A program made the translations under genes and the position numbers. Below the pieces are notes generated by a model. It saw nothing but the letters and a program-made list of their open reading frames with translations. It had not been told where the DNA came from and made no database searches. From the NCBI RefSeq assembly GCF_040218225.1, contig NZ_JAVJQO010000007.1, forward strand, positions 186,001 to 250,000: 64,000 bases of DNA, in the 5' to 3' direction. This document shows positions 7,100-17,200 of the stretch, in pieces (the stretch's first letter is position 1; each line of letters begins with the position of its first letter). Origin of the DNA: Gracilimonas sp. (GTDB lineage Bacteria; Bacteroidota; Rhodothermia; Balneolales; Balneolaceae).

Positions 7100-9361
7100 C
7101 TAATCCAGCTTTGCCTTTCCGAGTCTTCGTGAATTGAAAACCACGTTTATAGAACTGAACGCCATCGCAGCTTCAGCCAGCAATGGGTGTAACCAGCCAA
7201 CAAAAGCCAGCGGAATCATGATCAGGTTATAGAAGAAAGCCCAGAACAGATTCTGTTTAATCTTTTTGAACGTTTTTTTACTGAGATTAATCGCCCTGAT
7301 CACAGCAGACAAGTCTCCTTTCACTAACACAATATCACCAGACTCAATCGCTACATCTGTTCCTGTTCCAATGGCAATTCCGACATCAGCGAGAGTCAGC
7401 GCCGGAGCATCATTGATACCATCACCAACCATGGCTACCACTTCCCCGGCCTCCTGAAGTTTTTTAACCTCATTTGATTTCTGATCGGGCAACACTTCGG
7501 CGATCACTTCATCTATGCCCACCTGATCGGCAATGGCACGGGCTGTTTTTTGATTGTCGCCAGTCAGCATAATGGTTTTAAGCCCCATCTTTTTAAACTC
7601 TTCGATAGCCTGCTTACTGTCCTCTTTAATTTCATCGGCTATTCCTAACAAGCCTGCTAAACTGCCATCATAACTTACAAATACGGCCGTTTTTGCCTTT
7701 TCTTCCATCTGCTGTTTTTGAGATGAAGCTTCCGGGGTAATTTCCACGCCCATTTTTTCCATTAGCGAAGGAGTTCCCACGCCTACTTTCTTTTCACCTA
7801 CCCCGGCCTGTACACCTTTACCCGTGAACGATTCAAAATTGGCAACATCAGCCAGCTCTATATTTTTGTCCTGCGCATAATTTACGACAGCCCGGGCCAG
7901 TGGATGTTCAGAATTGTTTTCAACGGAAGCGGCCCATTTAAGTAAATCTGTATTGCTGGTATCACCAAAAGTAACTACATCCGTAACCGTTGGCTTCCCT
8001 TTAGTAATAGTTCCTGTCTTGTCAAGCACAATGGCATTCACATCTTTCATTCGCTGAATGGCTTCTCCTTTTCGGATGAGGATTCCGTTTTCAGCCCCTA
8101 AACCAGAACCGACCATAAGCGCCGTGGGTGTAGCAAGGCCCAGCGCACATGGACATGCTATAACCAGAACGGCAATCATCGCATAAAAAGCCAATGCCGT
8201 GGGCCCTAAATCAGGGTTTACCCATGGAATAAAGGTTGAAGCCCATTCTACGATTCCACCAAAAAAGCCCGGAAAAACCAACCACAATGCAAGAGTTATC
8301 ATAGCCAGTAAAAGAACAACCGGAACAAATACCTTCGTTACCTGATCGGCAAAATCCTGAATTGGGATTTTACTCCCCTGTGCTTCCTCCACTAATTTGA
8401 TTACCTGATTCAGAAAGGTCTCATTCCCTACTTTTGTGGCCTTTATTTTTAGTACACTATTGGTATTGAGGGTAGCACCAATAACTTCATCTCCTTCAGT
8501 TTTTTCCACTGGCATTGACTCGCCTGTAGCGATAGACTCATCCACGCTGCTGCTTCCTTCGATCACTTCTCCATCGGTCGGGATCTTCTCTCCCGGCCGA
8601 ACAAGCATGATATCACCAACCTGTAGTTCTTTGATTGGAATTTTGACTTCCTCCCCGTCTCTCAGCACCGAGGCTTCTTTGGCTCCCAGCGTCAATAACT
8701 TTCGAATGGCTTGTGAAGCACTTCCCTTTGCTTTGGTTTCGATAAAACGGCCGGTCAGGTGAAAGGCCATGATCATACCCCCAATCATAGCAAAACTGTG
8801 GAAATCAGGGCCATAGCCGAGCTCATGAATCAGCTTTACAAAACCTGTTGAAAGGGAAGCAAGTGCCCCCATGGCAATCAATACATCCATATTGGGGCTT
8901 AGGTTTACTGATGACTTCCAGGCACTTTTAATGGTCTCCCATCCCGGAATAAAGATGGCAAAACCAGAAAGCAGGATCATTCCTAACTCCATTCCCACCG
9001 GACCTAAAAACATATAGTTTGCAATCCACATAGGGAGCATCCACAGCAACATTAAGACCGTAGGCACCCACGATCCGATCATATTATTCCTGGCTGTCTC
9101 ATATTTATTTTGCTCTCGCTCCTCAACCTGTTCTGCCTTCGGTTTCGCATCTGATTCATCCCGGATAAGAGTATATCCGGCTTTTGATACAGCCTCAGCA
9201 AAATCATCCATGCTGATTTCGCCCTCATATTCTACAATAGCAGATTCGGTTGCCAGGTTAACGGTTGCAGATTTGACTCCCCCGAGGTTTTCGAGTTGTT
9301 TATCTACGGCATTGGCGCAACCAGCACAATGCATACCATCAATTTGAAGTGTGGCTTTCAT
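7100..9361 (-). CDS. copA: Copper-exporting P1B-type ATPase CopA
   Basis: A 753-aa heavy-metal ATPase. A single N-terminal HMA domain binds metal through Cys12 and Cys15 (GMHCAGC). The transmembrane metal site is C403-P-C405, the phosphorylated Asp is D447 in DKTGT, the His-Pro motif is SEHPLA, and the nucleotide hinge is GDGINDAP from G646. The last two helices carry [11 protein letters not shown] and [14 protein letters not shown], the Asn/Tyr and Met/Ser pattern of the P1B-1 (Cu+) subgroup. It pumps Cu+ out of the cytoplasm. The CopZ-like gene lies 2 bp upstream in the same operon. Confidence 0.93.
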   Translation of the reverse strand: MKATLQIDGMHCAGCANAVDKQLENLGGVKSATVNLATESAIVEYEGEISMDDFAEAVSKAGYTLIRDESDAKPKAEQVEEREQNKYETARNNMIGSWVPTVLMLLWMLPMWIANYMFLGPVGMELGMILLSGFAIFIPGWETIKSAWKSSVNLSPNMDVLIAMGALASLSTGFVKLIHELGYGPDFHSFAMIGGMIMAFHLTGRFIETKAKGSASQAIRKLLTLGAKEASVLRDGEEVKIPIKELQVGDIMLVRPGEKIPTDGEVIEGSSSVDESIATGESMPVEKTEGDEVIGATLNTNSVLKIKATKVGNETFLNQVIKLVEEAQGSKIPIQDFADQVTKVFVPVVLLLAMITLALWLVFPGFFGGIVEWASTFIPWVNPDLGPTALAFYAMIAVLVIACPCALGLATPTALMVGSGLGAENGILIRKGEAIQRMKDVNAIVLDKTGTITKGKPTVTDVVTFGDTSNTDLLKWAASVENNSEHPLARAVVNYAQDKNIELADVANFESFTGKGVQAGVGEKKVGVGTPSLMEKMGVEITPEASSQKQQMEEKAKTAVFVSYDGSLAGLLGIADEIKEDSKQAIEEFKKMGLKTIMLTGDNQKTARAIADQVGIDEVIAEVLPDQKSNEVKKLQEAGEVVAMVGDGINDAPALTLADVGIAIGTGTDVAIESGDIVLVKGDLSAVIRAINLSKKTFKKIKQNLFWAFFYNLIMIPLAFVGWLHPLLAEAAMAFSSINVVFNSRRLGKAKLD

Positions 9362-9363
9362 AG

Positions 9364-9585
9364 TTATGCCTTTATCCCCGTCATTTTATAACCCGCTTCA
9401 TCAATAGCTTTCTCAAGGTCAGCTGGCTGAACGCGGGAATCATCAAAAGATACTTCAGCTGTTTCCTGATCAAGTTGTACAGATACAAACTCTACGCCTT
9501 CTAAAGAATTCAATGCAGACTCTACACTGTTGGCACAGCCGCTGCATCCCATTCCTGATATGTTTAATGTCGCTTTTTTCATCAT
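9364..9585 (-). CDS. CopZ-like copper chaperone (HMA domain)
   Basis: A 73-aa single heavy-metal-associated domain, beta-alpha-beta-beta-alpha-beta, with the metal loop GMGCSGC near residue 12. It starts MMKK, so the start is either 9585 or 9582. It would carry Cu+ to CopA's own N-terminal domain. The spacing to copA is only 2 bp, so they are one transcript. No CueR- or CsoR-type regulator is visible next to it. Confidence 0.9.
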   Translation of the reverse strand: MMKKATLNISGMGCSGCANSVESALNSLEGVEFVSVQLDQETAEVSFDDSRVQPADLEKAIDEAGYKMTGIKA

Positions 9586-9763
9586 TCTGATACTTACTTA
9601 TTCTTAACGTAACGATTCAATGATACAAACCTCCTGACTTCTTTAAATGCCTGATTCTGACCAATACTTATATAATTTTGTTTAACACAGGCTAACCAAT
9701 TTTTGCAATTTTTCTCCCCCAAAGTTTTTATCCTCATGCTTCATTCTTAAGATCGAATTTTCT

Positions 9764-11836
9764 ATGAAAAAACTGATACTTTTTACGCTCACTCTGTCAT
9801 TATTTGGCGCCGACCTGAACGCTCAGCAGTTTCCTGAGAAACTACAATTCAAAGACATTTTTCACGAACCGTTTATTCCCGGTGCCCGCCCGTCTTTTTC
9901 CCACTTCTCCCCTGATGGTAAAACCATTTATTTTAACTGGAGTGATTCTGCTACTTCTGATGCGGAAATGTTCAGTGTAGGACTAAGTGGTAAAAATTTA
10001 CAAAAAGCCGCAGACGATGTCGTTCGGAACTATGAGCTTTCCCCCAATGGGAATCACGTGCTCTTTACCAGGAATGGAGACCTTGTATTAGCCGATCAGA
10101 ACTTTGAAAACCAGCGGGTGATCGTAGCTTCCAAAGGCTTTGATTATGATCCGGTTTGGAGTGCCGACGGTTCACGCTTCGCCTTCATTCAGAATGGTGA
10201 TGTATGGGTATCAGGCGTGGAACAGGCTTTCATGAAACAAATTACCAACCGAAAAGAAGGCCGTCCAGGTTACAATATAGAGCACTGGGCCGGCAACAAA
10301 TTGGTTGTCAGTCAAACTGATCGATCAGATTACAGAGAAGTCTTTTTTCCCGAATATGCTGATACTTTTGTTGAACCCGGAGGAGATGAACGTGGTATTC
10401 CAACCCGGATTATCTCCATTGCCGGCGTTGACTCTGGTGATGTTGAAATCATCTTTACCCATAAAGGCTATTTAGATACGGATGTAAGTTCTTCCGGGCA
10501 TTATCTCGCTATTGATTACCTCGATCCTCCCATGAAGAAGCGAACCATCACGGTTTACCATGTGAACACCCTTGAAGCCCGAACTCTTTTTGAAGACCAA
10601 ACCGAAGGCTGGATGTATAATACCAATATGGAGTTCGCTCCGGCTACCGACCAGCTAATGTTTCAGAGCGAGCAGGATGGATGGAATCATATTTATACCA
10701 TCAATCCGGATGGAACAGGCTTTCAGCAACACACCTTTGGTGAATATGATATTCCCTGGACGACCTGGATCAATGAACGAACCATTGTGATGGCTACTTC
10801 GGAAATGGACCCGGGCGAGCGACAGCTTTACAAACTCGATATCATCACCAACCTGCCCACAAAATTGACTGCCGAAGAAGGATATCGGCGCGATTTTGAG
10901 CTCAGTCCCGACCGAAGATACGTTGTGTATGAAAAAACATTCTTCAATGAGCCTTTTGAGTTATACGCTGTGGATACTATGATTCCCAAAAGAGAAACAC
11001 AGCTCACAAATACAGTTCCTGATTCGTTCTATGAGTATAACTGGCAAAAAGAAGATTACGTACGTTTTACCGGACGCGATGGTGAAACACGCCTATCGAT
11101 GTCAGTACTTCGTCCGGCTAAACGAAATCCGGACGGAAATCCCGTTGTCGTTTTTGTGCATGGCGCAGGCTCTCTTCAGAATGTTTATAAAGGCTGGTCT
11201 AATAATTATTGGCGGGAATACATGTTTCACCAGTACTTAACACTTCAGGGTTACTATGTGATTGAAGTTGATTACCGGCACAGTACCGGCTATGGACGCA
11301 AGTTCAGGGAAGACGTCACCAACTGGATGGGCAAATATGAAACCGAGGATATCGAAGACGGATTGGCTTTCCTCGCCGATAATTATGACAAAGCCGATAC
11401 CTCACGTGTAGGTATTTATGGCGGTAGCTATGGAGGCTTCATGGCACTTTATGCTGTAGGTGTTTCACCCGAGCATTTTGATGCAGCAGCCGGGCTTCGT
11501 TCGGTCACCAACTGGGAAAATTATTATTATGCTAATCCCTGGTACACGCTCCCCCGTCTGGGTACACCCGAGGACAATCCCGAGAATTACGCCCGAAGTT
11601 CCCCCGTTACTTATGCCGACTCTCTCAGGCAGCCGGTTATTCTATTGCACGGCTTGATTGACGACAATGTTGGTTTTCAGGATGCGGTTCACTACATAGA
11701 GCGCCTTGTTCAATCGGGAAATGAAGAATTTGAAATGATGATGTACCCCACTGAACGACACAGCTTTCAGGATGAAGATGCATGGTATGATGAATACCGC
11801 CGTATTTATGAGTTTTTTGAGAAGCATTTAAAGTAA
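9764..11836 (+). CDS. S9 family (DPP IV/prolyl oligopeptidase-type) serine peptidase, exported
   Basis: A 690-aa exported peptidase with signal peptide MKKLILFTLTLSLFGADLNA. Residues ~40-420 are a WD40-like beta-propeller (repeats such as FSPDGKTIYF, LSPNGNHVLF, WSADGSRFAF). The C-terminal alpha/beta-hydrolase domain carries the triad Ser555 (GGSYGGF), Asp633 (HGLIDDNV) and His666 (ERHSF). Such enzymes clip dipeptides or short peptides in the periplasm, and the order matches the S9C/S9B group. It is followed 57 bp later by an MBL hydrolase in the same direction. Confidence 0.9.
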   Translation: MKKLILFTLTLSLFGADLNAQQFPEKLQFKDIFHEPFIPGARPSFSHFSPDGKTIYFNWSDSATSDAEMFSVGLSGKNLQKAADDVVRNYELSPNGNHVLFTRNGDLVLADQNFENQRVIVASKGFDYDPVWSADGSRFAFIQNGDVWVSGVEQAFMKQITNRKEGRPGYNIEHWAGNKLVVSQTDRSDYREVFFPEYADTFVEPGGDERGIPTRIISIAGVDSGDVEIIFTHKGYLDTDVSSSGHYLAIDYLDPPMKKRTITVYHVNTLEARTLFEDQTEGWMYNTNMEFAPATDQLMFQSEQDGWNHIYTINPDGTGFQQHTFGEYDIPWTTWINERTIVMATSEMDPGERQLYKLDIITNLPTKLTAEEGYRRDFELSPDRRYVVYEKTFFNEPFELYAVDTMIPKRETQLTNTVPDSFYEYNWQKEDYVRFTGRDGETRLSMSVLRPAKRNPDGNPVVVFVHGAGSLQNVYKGWSNNYWREYMFHQYLTLQGYYVIEVDYRHSTGYGRKFREDVTNWMGKYETEDIEDGLAFLADNYDKADTSRVGIYGGSYGGFMALYAVGVSPEHFDAAAGLRSVTNWENYYYANPWYTLPRLGTPEDNPENYARSSPVTYADSLRQPVILLHGLIDDNVGFQDAVHYIERLVQSGNEEFEMMMYPTERHSFQDEDAWYDEYRRIYEFFEKHLK

Positions 11837-11893
11837 TACTGAAATTTATTTCAGGTAAAAAGAGTTATCATCTCAGATTAACTTATTTCTACC

Positions 11894-12958
11894 ATGAATT
11901 TATTTAAGAAATTAATGCTCTTGATTACCGGGCTCATTATCACTGTTTCTTTATTTATCGCTATCGCTGGCTGGGCCGTATCGAAGCCGGGCTATAAGGG
12001 ACCAACATCGAGGCACTTCAATGGAACTACTTTTGAGAACCTCGGCGACGTTCCCTCAAAGGGTTTTTTTGATGTCATGAAATGGTATTTCCAGCGAGAC
12101 CAAGGAGAGTGGACTGAGATTCCGGAAGATCAAATCACCTTTGCTGAACGTCCGGATGACAATGTCACCTCCGGGATGAAAATCACCTATGTCAATCACT
12201 CCACCTTTCTCATTCAAACAGCCGGAGTAAATATTTTAACCGACCCGGTCTGGAGTGATCGTGTAAGTCCGATCTCGTTTACCGGACCTAAAAGATTTCG
12301 TCCACCCGGAGTGCGTTTTGAAGATCTGCCACCCATCGATCTGATTATCATAAGCCATAACCATTATGATCATCTGGATATTGAAACCCTTAAAAAACTA
12401 AATGAGAAGTTTGAACCCAGAGTTGTTGTACCACTCGGGGTAGATATTTACCTGAACCAGGAAGGCATTGAAAATACCATTGCATTAGACTGGGAAGAAG
12501 ATCAGCCCATTGATAGTGATATCACTATATACTCGGTTCAGGCTCAACATTTTTCAGCCCGAGGACTTTTTGACCGCGATAAAACACTGTGGTCGGGTTA
12601 TGTGATTGATACGCCAACCGGCAGCATATATTTTGCAGGGGATACGGGCTATGGCGACTTTTTTACCAACATCGGAGAACGGCACCCGGACATTAAAGTT
12701 GGGTTGATTCCAATTGGTGCCTATAAGCCCCGCTGGTTTATGAAGCCGATGCATGTGAATCCCGAAGAAGCCATCCAAATTCACAAAGACGTTGGCGCCG
12801 AGATTTCCTTCGGCATGCATTTCGGAACTTTCCCGCTAGCTGATGACGGTATGAAAGATCCTGAAAATGACTTCGCCAAGGCGATTCAGCAATCAGAAAA
12901 TGCCGGGGTGAATTTCAAATTACTAACCGAAGGCGATACGTTTCAAATTCAGGAATAG
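11894..12958 (+). CDS. MBL-fold hydrolase, NAPE-PLD-like
   Basis: A 354-aa protein with an N-terminal membrane anchor or signal (~residues 5-30) and an MBL fold of the COG2220/NAPE-phospholipase D type. Marks are LTDPVWSDRVSP followed by GPKRFRPPG, then SHNHYDHLD with His155, His157, Asp159 and His160. Later candidate ligands are in AQHFSARGLFDR, FAGDTGYGDFF and ISFGMHFGTF. The family cleaves phosphodiester or lactone-type bonds; a phospholipid-like substrate is only an inference. It is convergent with yebC, with just 17 bp between the stop codons. Confidence 0.85.
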   Translation: MNLFKKLMLLITGLIITVSLFIAIAGWAVSKPGYKGPTSRHFNGTTFENLGDVPSKGFFDVMKWYFQRDQGEWTEIPEDQITFAERPDDNVTSGMKITYVNHSTFLIQTAGVNILTDPVWSDRVSPISFTGPKRFRPPGVRFEDLPPIDLIIISHNHYDHLDIETLKKLNEKFEPRVVVPLGVDIYLNQEGIENTIALDWEEDQPIDSDITIYSVQAQHFSARGLFDRDKTLWSGYVIDTPTGSIYFAGDTGYGDFFTNIGERHPDIKVGLIPIGAYKPRWFMKPMHVNPEEAIQIHKDVGAEISFGMHFGTFPLADDGMKDPENDFAKAIQQSENAGVNFKLLTEGDTFQIQE

Positions 12959-12975
12959 CAAATTTGACTCCCGGA

Positions 12976-13698
12976 CTAAGCCAGGTTGTGGAATACTCTT
13001 TGTACGTCTTCGTCCTGCTCCAGCTTATCAATCAGTTTCAAAACTTCGTCCGCCTCTTCTTCATCTAAAGAAACAGTAGTAAGTGGAATCCAGTCAGTTT
13101 CTGCACTCAGGGGTTCAATGTTCATTTCTTCCAGGGCATGCTGCATATTTCCGAACTCAACAAACTCACAGCGGATAACCAGTATTCGTTCGCCTTCGTC
13201 ATCTTCAGATTCTCCCATTTCTGTCAGGCCAAAGTCAATTAACTGAAGCTCCAGTTCCTCCTCATCAAAGTCACCAGGTTTTACTTTAAACGAACCTACT
13301 TTGTTAAACTGAAATGCAACGCTTCCCGCGTTCCCAAGGTTACCGCCTGATTTTGTAAAGATAGGGCGTACATTTCCAACCGTACGGGTTGTGTTATCTG
13401 TGGCAGATTCAACCAAAACCGCGACACCATGGGGTGCATATCCCTCATATAAAACTTCGTCGTAGTGAGTTGCATCCTTACCCATTGCCCGCTTGATTGC
13501 ACGGTCAATGTTATCTTTGGGCATATTGATGCCCCGCCCATTTTGAATGGCACGGCGTAAGGCAGGGTTTGTCTCAGGATCAGGTCCGCCAGATTTTACC
13601 GCAATTACGATTTCTTTGCCAACACGCGAAAATTGCTTCGCCATGCGATCCCATCGCGCAAATTTTGCGGCTTTCCGGACTTCAAAAATTCTACCCAT
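12976..13698 (-). CDS. YebC/PmpR family regulatory protein
   Basis: A 240-aa protein with the full YebC/PmpR/TACO1 pattern: the basic N-terminus [82 protein letters not shown], and NKVG. Length is that of the family (~240-250). Members have been described as transcription regulators, and more recently as helping ribosomes through proline-rich stretches. The start at 13698 ([10 protein letters not shown]) is the usual one. Confidence 0.92.
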   Translation of the reverse strand: MGRIFEVRKAAKFARWDRMAKQFSRVGKEIVIAVKSGGPDPETNPALRRAIQNGRGINMPKDNIDRAIKRAMGKDATHYDEVLYEGYAPHGVAVLVESATDNTTRTVGNVRPIFTKSGGNLGNAGSVAFQFNKVGSFKVKPGDFDEEELELQLIDFGLTEMGESEDDEGERILVIRCEFVEFGNMQHALEEMNIEPLSAETDWIPLTTVSLDEEEADEVLKLIDKLEQDEDVQRVFHNLA

Positions 13699-13964
13699 TT
13701 CTTACTGACTTTTAGTGAAGATAAATTCAGCGAATAAAATACGATGATCTAAAGTCTGTTGGGAGTATTCTGAAATTTATTTTTCAGCAATAATTCTATG
13801 TGCAATTCTTTTTTTGAGGCGGGAAAGAGCTCTGTTTAAATGCAGAATATAAATAGTATTAAGGCGAGCTTATTTTCACCATAACCATACAGCAGCCTGA
13901 AAAACCAAAATGGATTTCATGCTGCTGATGGAAGGTGTCTCTTTTCAGATTCAGTAAGATGAGT

Positions 13965-14210
13965 TTACATCTCAGGGTTTTCAGTTGCCTTTTTCTTGTC
14001 CCGAAGTTTCTTGAGTGCATAGGAACCTCCGGCTGCTGCCAGCAAGCCAAGGCCCCCATCAATAGGAGCTGCACTTGGAGAACTTGGGAATGGAGGCGGC
14101 CCGGGAATACCCTGGGCATAACTTAATGTTACACAAACCGCCATTATTGCCATCACACCCATAACCCTTATCGCGATGTCCCAAATCTTCTTTTTAGTTG
14201 AAGCTTTCAT
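13965..14210 (-). CDS. PID-CTERM mini-protein
   Basis: An 81-aa exported protein: signal or anchor segment at residues ~15-33 (VMGVMAIMAVCVTLSYA), a Pro-rich linker (GIPGPPPFPSSPSA), then APIDGGLGLLAAAGGSYALKK followed by LRDKKK. The tail has the three-part form of the PID-CTERM sorting signal of Bacteroidota (Pro-Ile-Asp-Gly-Gly, hydrophobic helix, basic end). Such proteins are mostly this signal plus a short exposed stretch; what processes them is not known to me. It is the last gene of the giant-surface-protein locus, 43 bp after the 1882-aa gene, so probably co-expressed. Confidence 0.75.
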   Translation of the reverse strand: MKASTKKKIWDIAIRVMGVMAIMAVCVTLSYAQGIPGPPPFPSSPSAAPIDGGLGLLAAAGGSYALKKLRDKKKATENPEM

Positions 14211-14253
14211 AATTACCTGTTTTTATTTTTTTGTTGAATTTGCTGAAATAGAG

Positions 14254-17200
14254 TTACTTGATAAGAGTCATCTTCTTGACAAGTACTTTATCGCCAACTT
14301 GTAAGCGATAGATATACATGCCAGATGACAGTGCCCGTGCATTGAACTGAACATTGTAGCGTCCTGAACTCTTGGTTTCGTTATTCAGAAGAGTAGCTAC
14401 TTTTCGGCCAAGCACATCAAATACTTCCAGTTTAACTTTACTCGCCTCTGGTACTCCAAACCTGATTACCGAAGTTGGGTTAAATGGATTCGGATAGTTT
14501 TGGTAGAGTTCCACTTCTGTAGGAATTCCAAGATCACTTTCGTTAGAAGTTCCCAGCCTTGAACTCATACTAAGTACAAAAAGTGGCTCAGCTTTCTCTT
14601 TTTTAGCCATTTGTACAACTTCACTTGAAGGAACCGGCTGCATTTCTTTAGCTACTTTTGATAAGCTGCTGTTATCAATACTGAACTCAAATGAACCCCC
14701 TTCATTCAGGTTGAATGACTTGCCAGTTTCTACAAGGGTCAATGTTGCAGATATACCTTCCGGCATGCGGCCATCCTTCCAGTTAAGGCTGAAGTTTCCT
14801 GAAACCGTAGCATCCATGAAAATTGGAAACTCCTTATCAAAGTCAGCTTCAAGAGGAACATTGTTGATCGTCAATGGCTGATCACCAATCAATGTATACA
14901 GATTCGCGAATGAGCTGGCAAAGGAGCCCAAATAGTACCCATCATAAGGATCTATGTTTGTTTTGGCCTTCTCACCGAATCGAAGGAATGAAGTAGACTC
15001 AATACCTGAGTTCTTATGTACAAGGTCGAACTCAAACATATCGGAATTCTGAATTTTCTCAGAGGGACTACTTTCCGAAACAATCACATCATGGTAATCA
15101 AAGCTTAGTGAACCTGAAGTTCCAGAATTGACAACCCTCACGAAGAATGACTCAAAAGCATCAATTTCTCCGGATGTTGAAAGTATGTAGGTTTTATTTA
15201 CCGGATCCCAGGTATACACATAGCTGTTGGCTAATTCATCGGTACGCTTCAGCGTAGCTATAACTGAGTCTGCAGAAATAGGCCATCCAAATGGATTACC
15301 TAGCAGGACAAATCCTTCACTGCCGGTTGTTCCACTTATACCATCTGCATCTACATTTTTGACCGGAACACTAGCGTTAAGACCAAAAAGATCTCCGGTA
15401 ATAGTTAATGTTTTTGGCCAACCGCCATCTACATCATCCTGACCATCAAGAATGTCATCGTCTTCAAACACGTAGACTAATAATCCTTCTCCGGCAGCAA
15501 GTGTAGTTGTGTCCAGGTCAGTAGTGACAGCTTGATATGCTGCGTTATCCGGATTGAAGGTGTAGATAGTTGCATCACTGCCTGGTGCGTCCGAATTCAC
15601 AGCGCCTTGCGTCCAAACAGGACTTATAAAGCTGCCAATAGATGAATTCTGAGGTATTGACAGTAAATACCAGCCATTCTCAGACTCATTATTTTCCAGA
15701 GTTGCTTCATCGCTATCGCTTACTCCAAATACAGCAAACACGGTGTCCAATTCTGTGACATCTGCTTCAGAATCATAATAGGAGAAGTAAAAGGTAGTGG
15801 TATCAATGGTTCCCCCTCCACTAATGTACATCAATTTAGATGTGGAAGGAGTAAATGACACTGGGTTCTCAGCATCATTAGCAGTAACAAATGGATCTGT
15901 ACCAGGCTCAGCAATTCCGTTTTCATTATCATCTGATACAATACCCACTTCAGCACCTCCGAAACCTGATATATGAAATTCGATAGTTGAATCTGCATAA
16001 ACAGGGTCGAAACCAAATACATCATTATCTAAGAGAATACTTCCAAACGAAGGACCTGAAACAACAGCAGCACTTATAGGCTCGCCATCATTTGCTTGAA
16101 AGCTGTATTCACCTCCGGTAGCCATGAACTGACTGAATGAAGTGATACCTGTCCAGGTGACTTCCCCTGTCGCGGCGTTTGCTGAGGTTGCTCCGCCAAC
16201 GGTTGTCCACGCTCCGGTTGAAGAAGAACCGCGCTTGTACAATGTCAGTAACTCAGGAAAGGTCTCCTGCTCAGCTGTAATTGCACCAGAACCAAAGTTT
16301 AGGGTAAGATCTGCTGAGAACGTACCCGGATCACCAAACAAATTGATTACAAAATATTTGCCCCCTATGCCGGCTGTAACACCCGCTGGGAACTGATTGG
16401 GACTTCCTGTCACTTCTGTTACTTGAACATCCACCGGGTTATCAAAGCCATCTGCCATACTTAAAGCGGCATTTCCAACGCTGACTGTTCCTGTCTGGAA
16501 GTCAGTGGTTTCTTCAACGGCTCCCTCTCCAATTGGAGCATCTGAAGTTACCCAGGTTTCCTCTATACCATCATAGAATTCTCCTTCATGGTTGTTGAGG
16601 CCATCGTATGTATAGCCACCTGAACCTTCATTAAACTGCCAGTATCCAGTTAAACGTCCCACAGGACCTGAATAAGTTCGGTGCATAAACGAGCGGATTT
16701 CGGACTCGGTTCGAACGGACTTCCAAATACGAAGCTCATCAATCGTTCCAAAGAAGTTTTTACTTCCATCTTCATCAGAACCAACAACCCAGTAGGACTC
16801 ATCCACAGATACATCTTCTACTGATACTGTATCCTGCTCTACTCCATTTACATACAGGGTTAGATAATCCCCTGAACGACCGGTTAGGGCCACATGGTAC
16901 CATTCACCAACTGAGGCTGTAATTGATCCGCCTAAGCCGTCAATTTCAGCTGAGGAGTATGAAGCTCCTGAACTTGTGGAGGTTGCAGATATTCCTTTTA
17001 AGAGACAGCATTCTCCTTCTCCTCCGCCTCCGCCTGCATTTGGTTCGGTATGGGTAGCATAAAATTGATTGGAACTGTTGATCCCAATAAACAAGTCATC
17101 ATAACCAAGGGCTATAAATACCTGATCTTGATTTATAACGTCCGGTTTTACCCACATTTCTACACTGAATTCACTGATGATTTCATAATCCTCAATGTAG

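Noticed and set aside
11839-11854. CTGAAAT-TT-ATTTCAG hairpin after the S9 gene as a terminator
   Set aside because: The stem is short and A+T-rich with no following T-run, and the next gene follows closely in the same direction.
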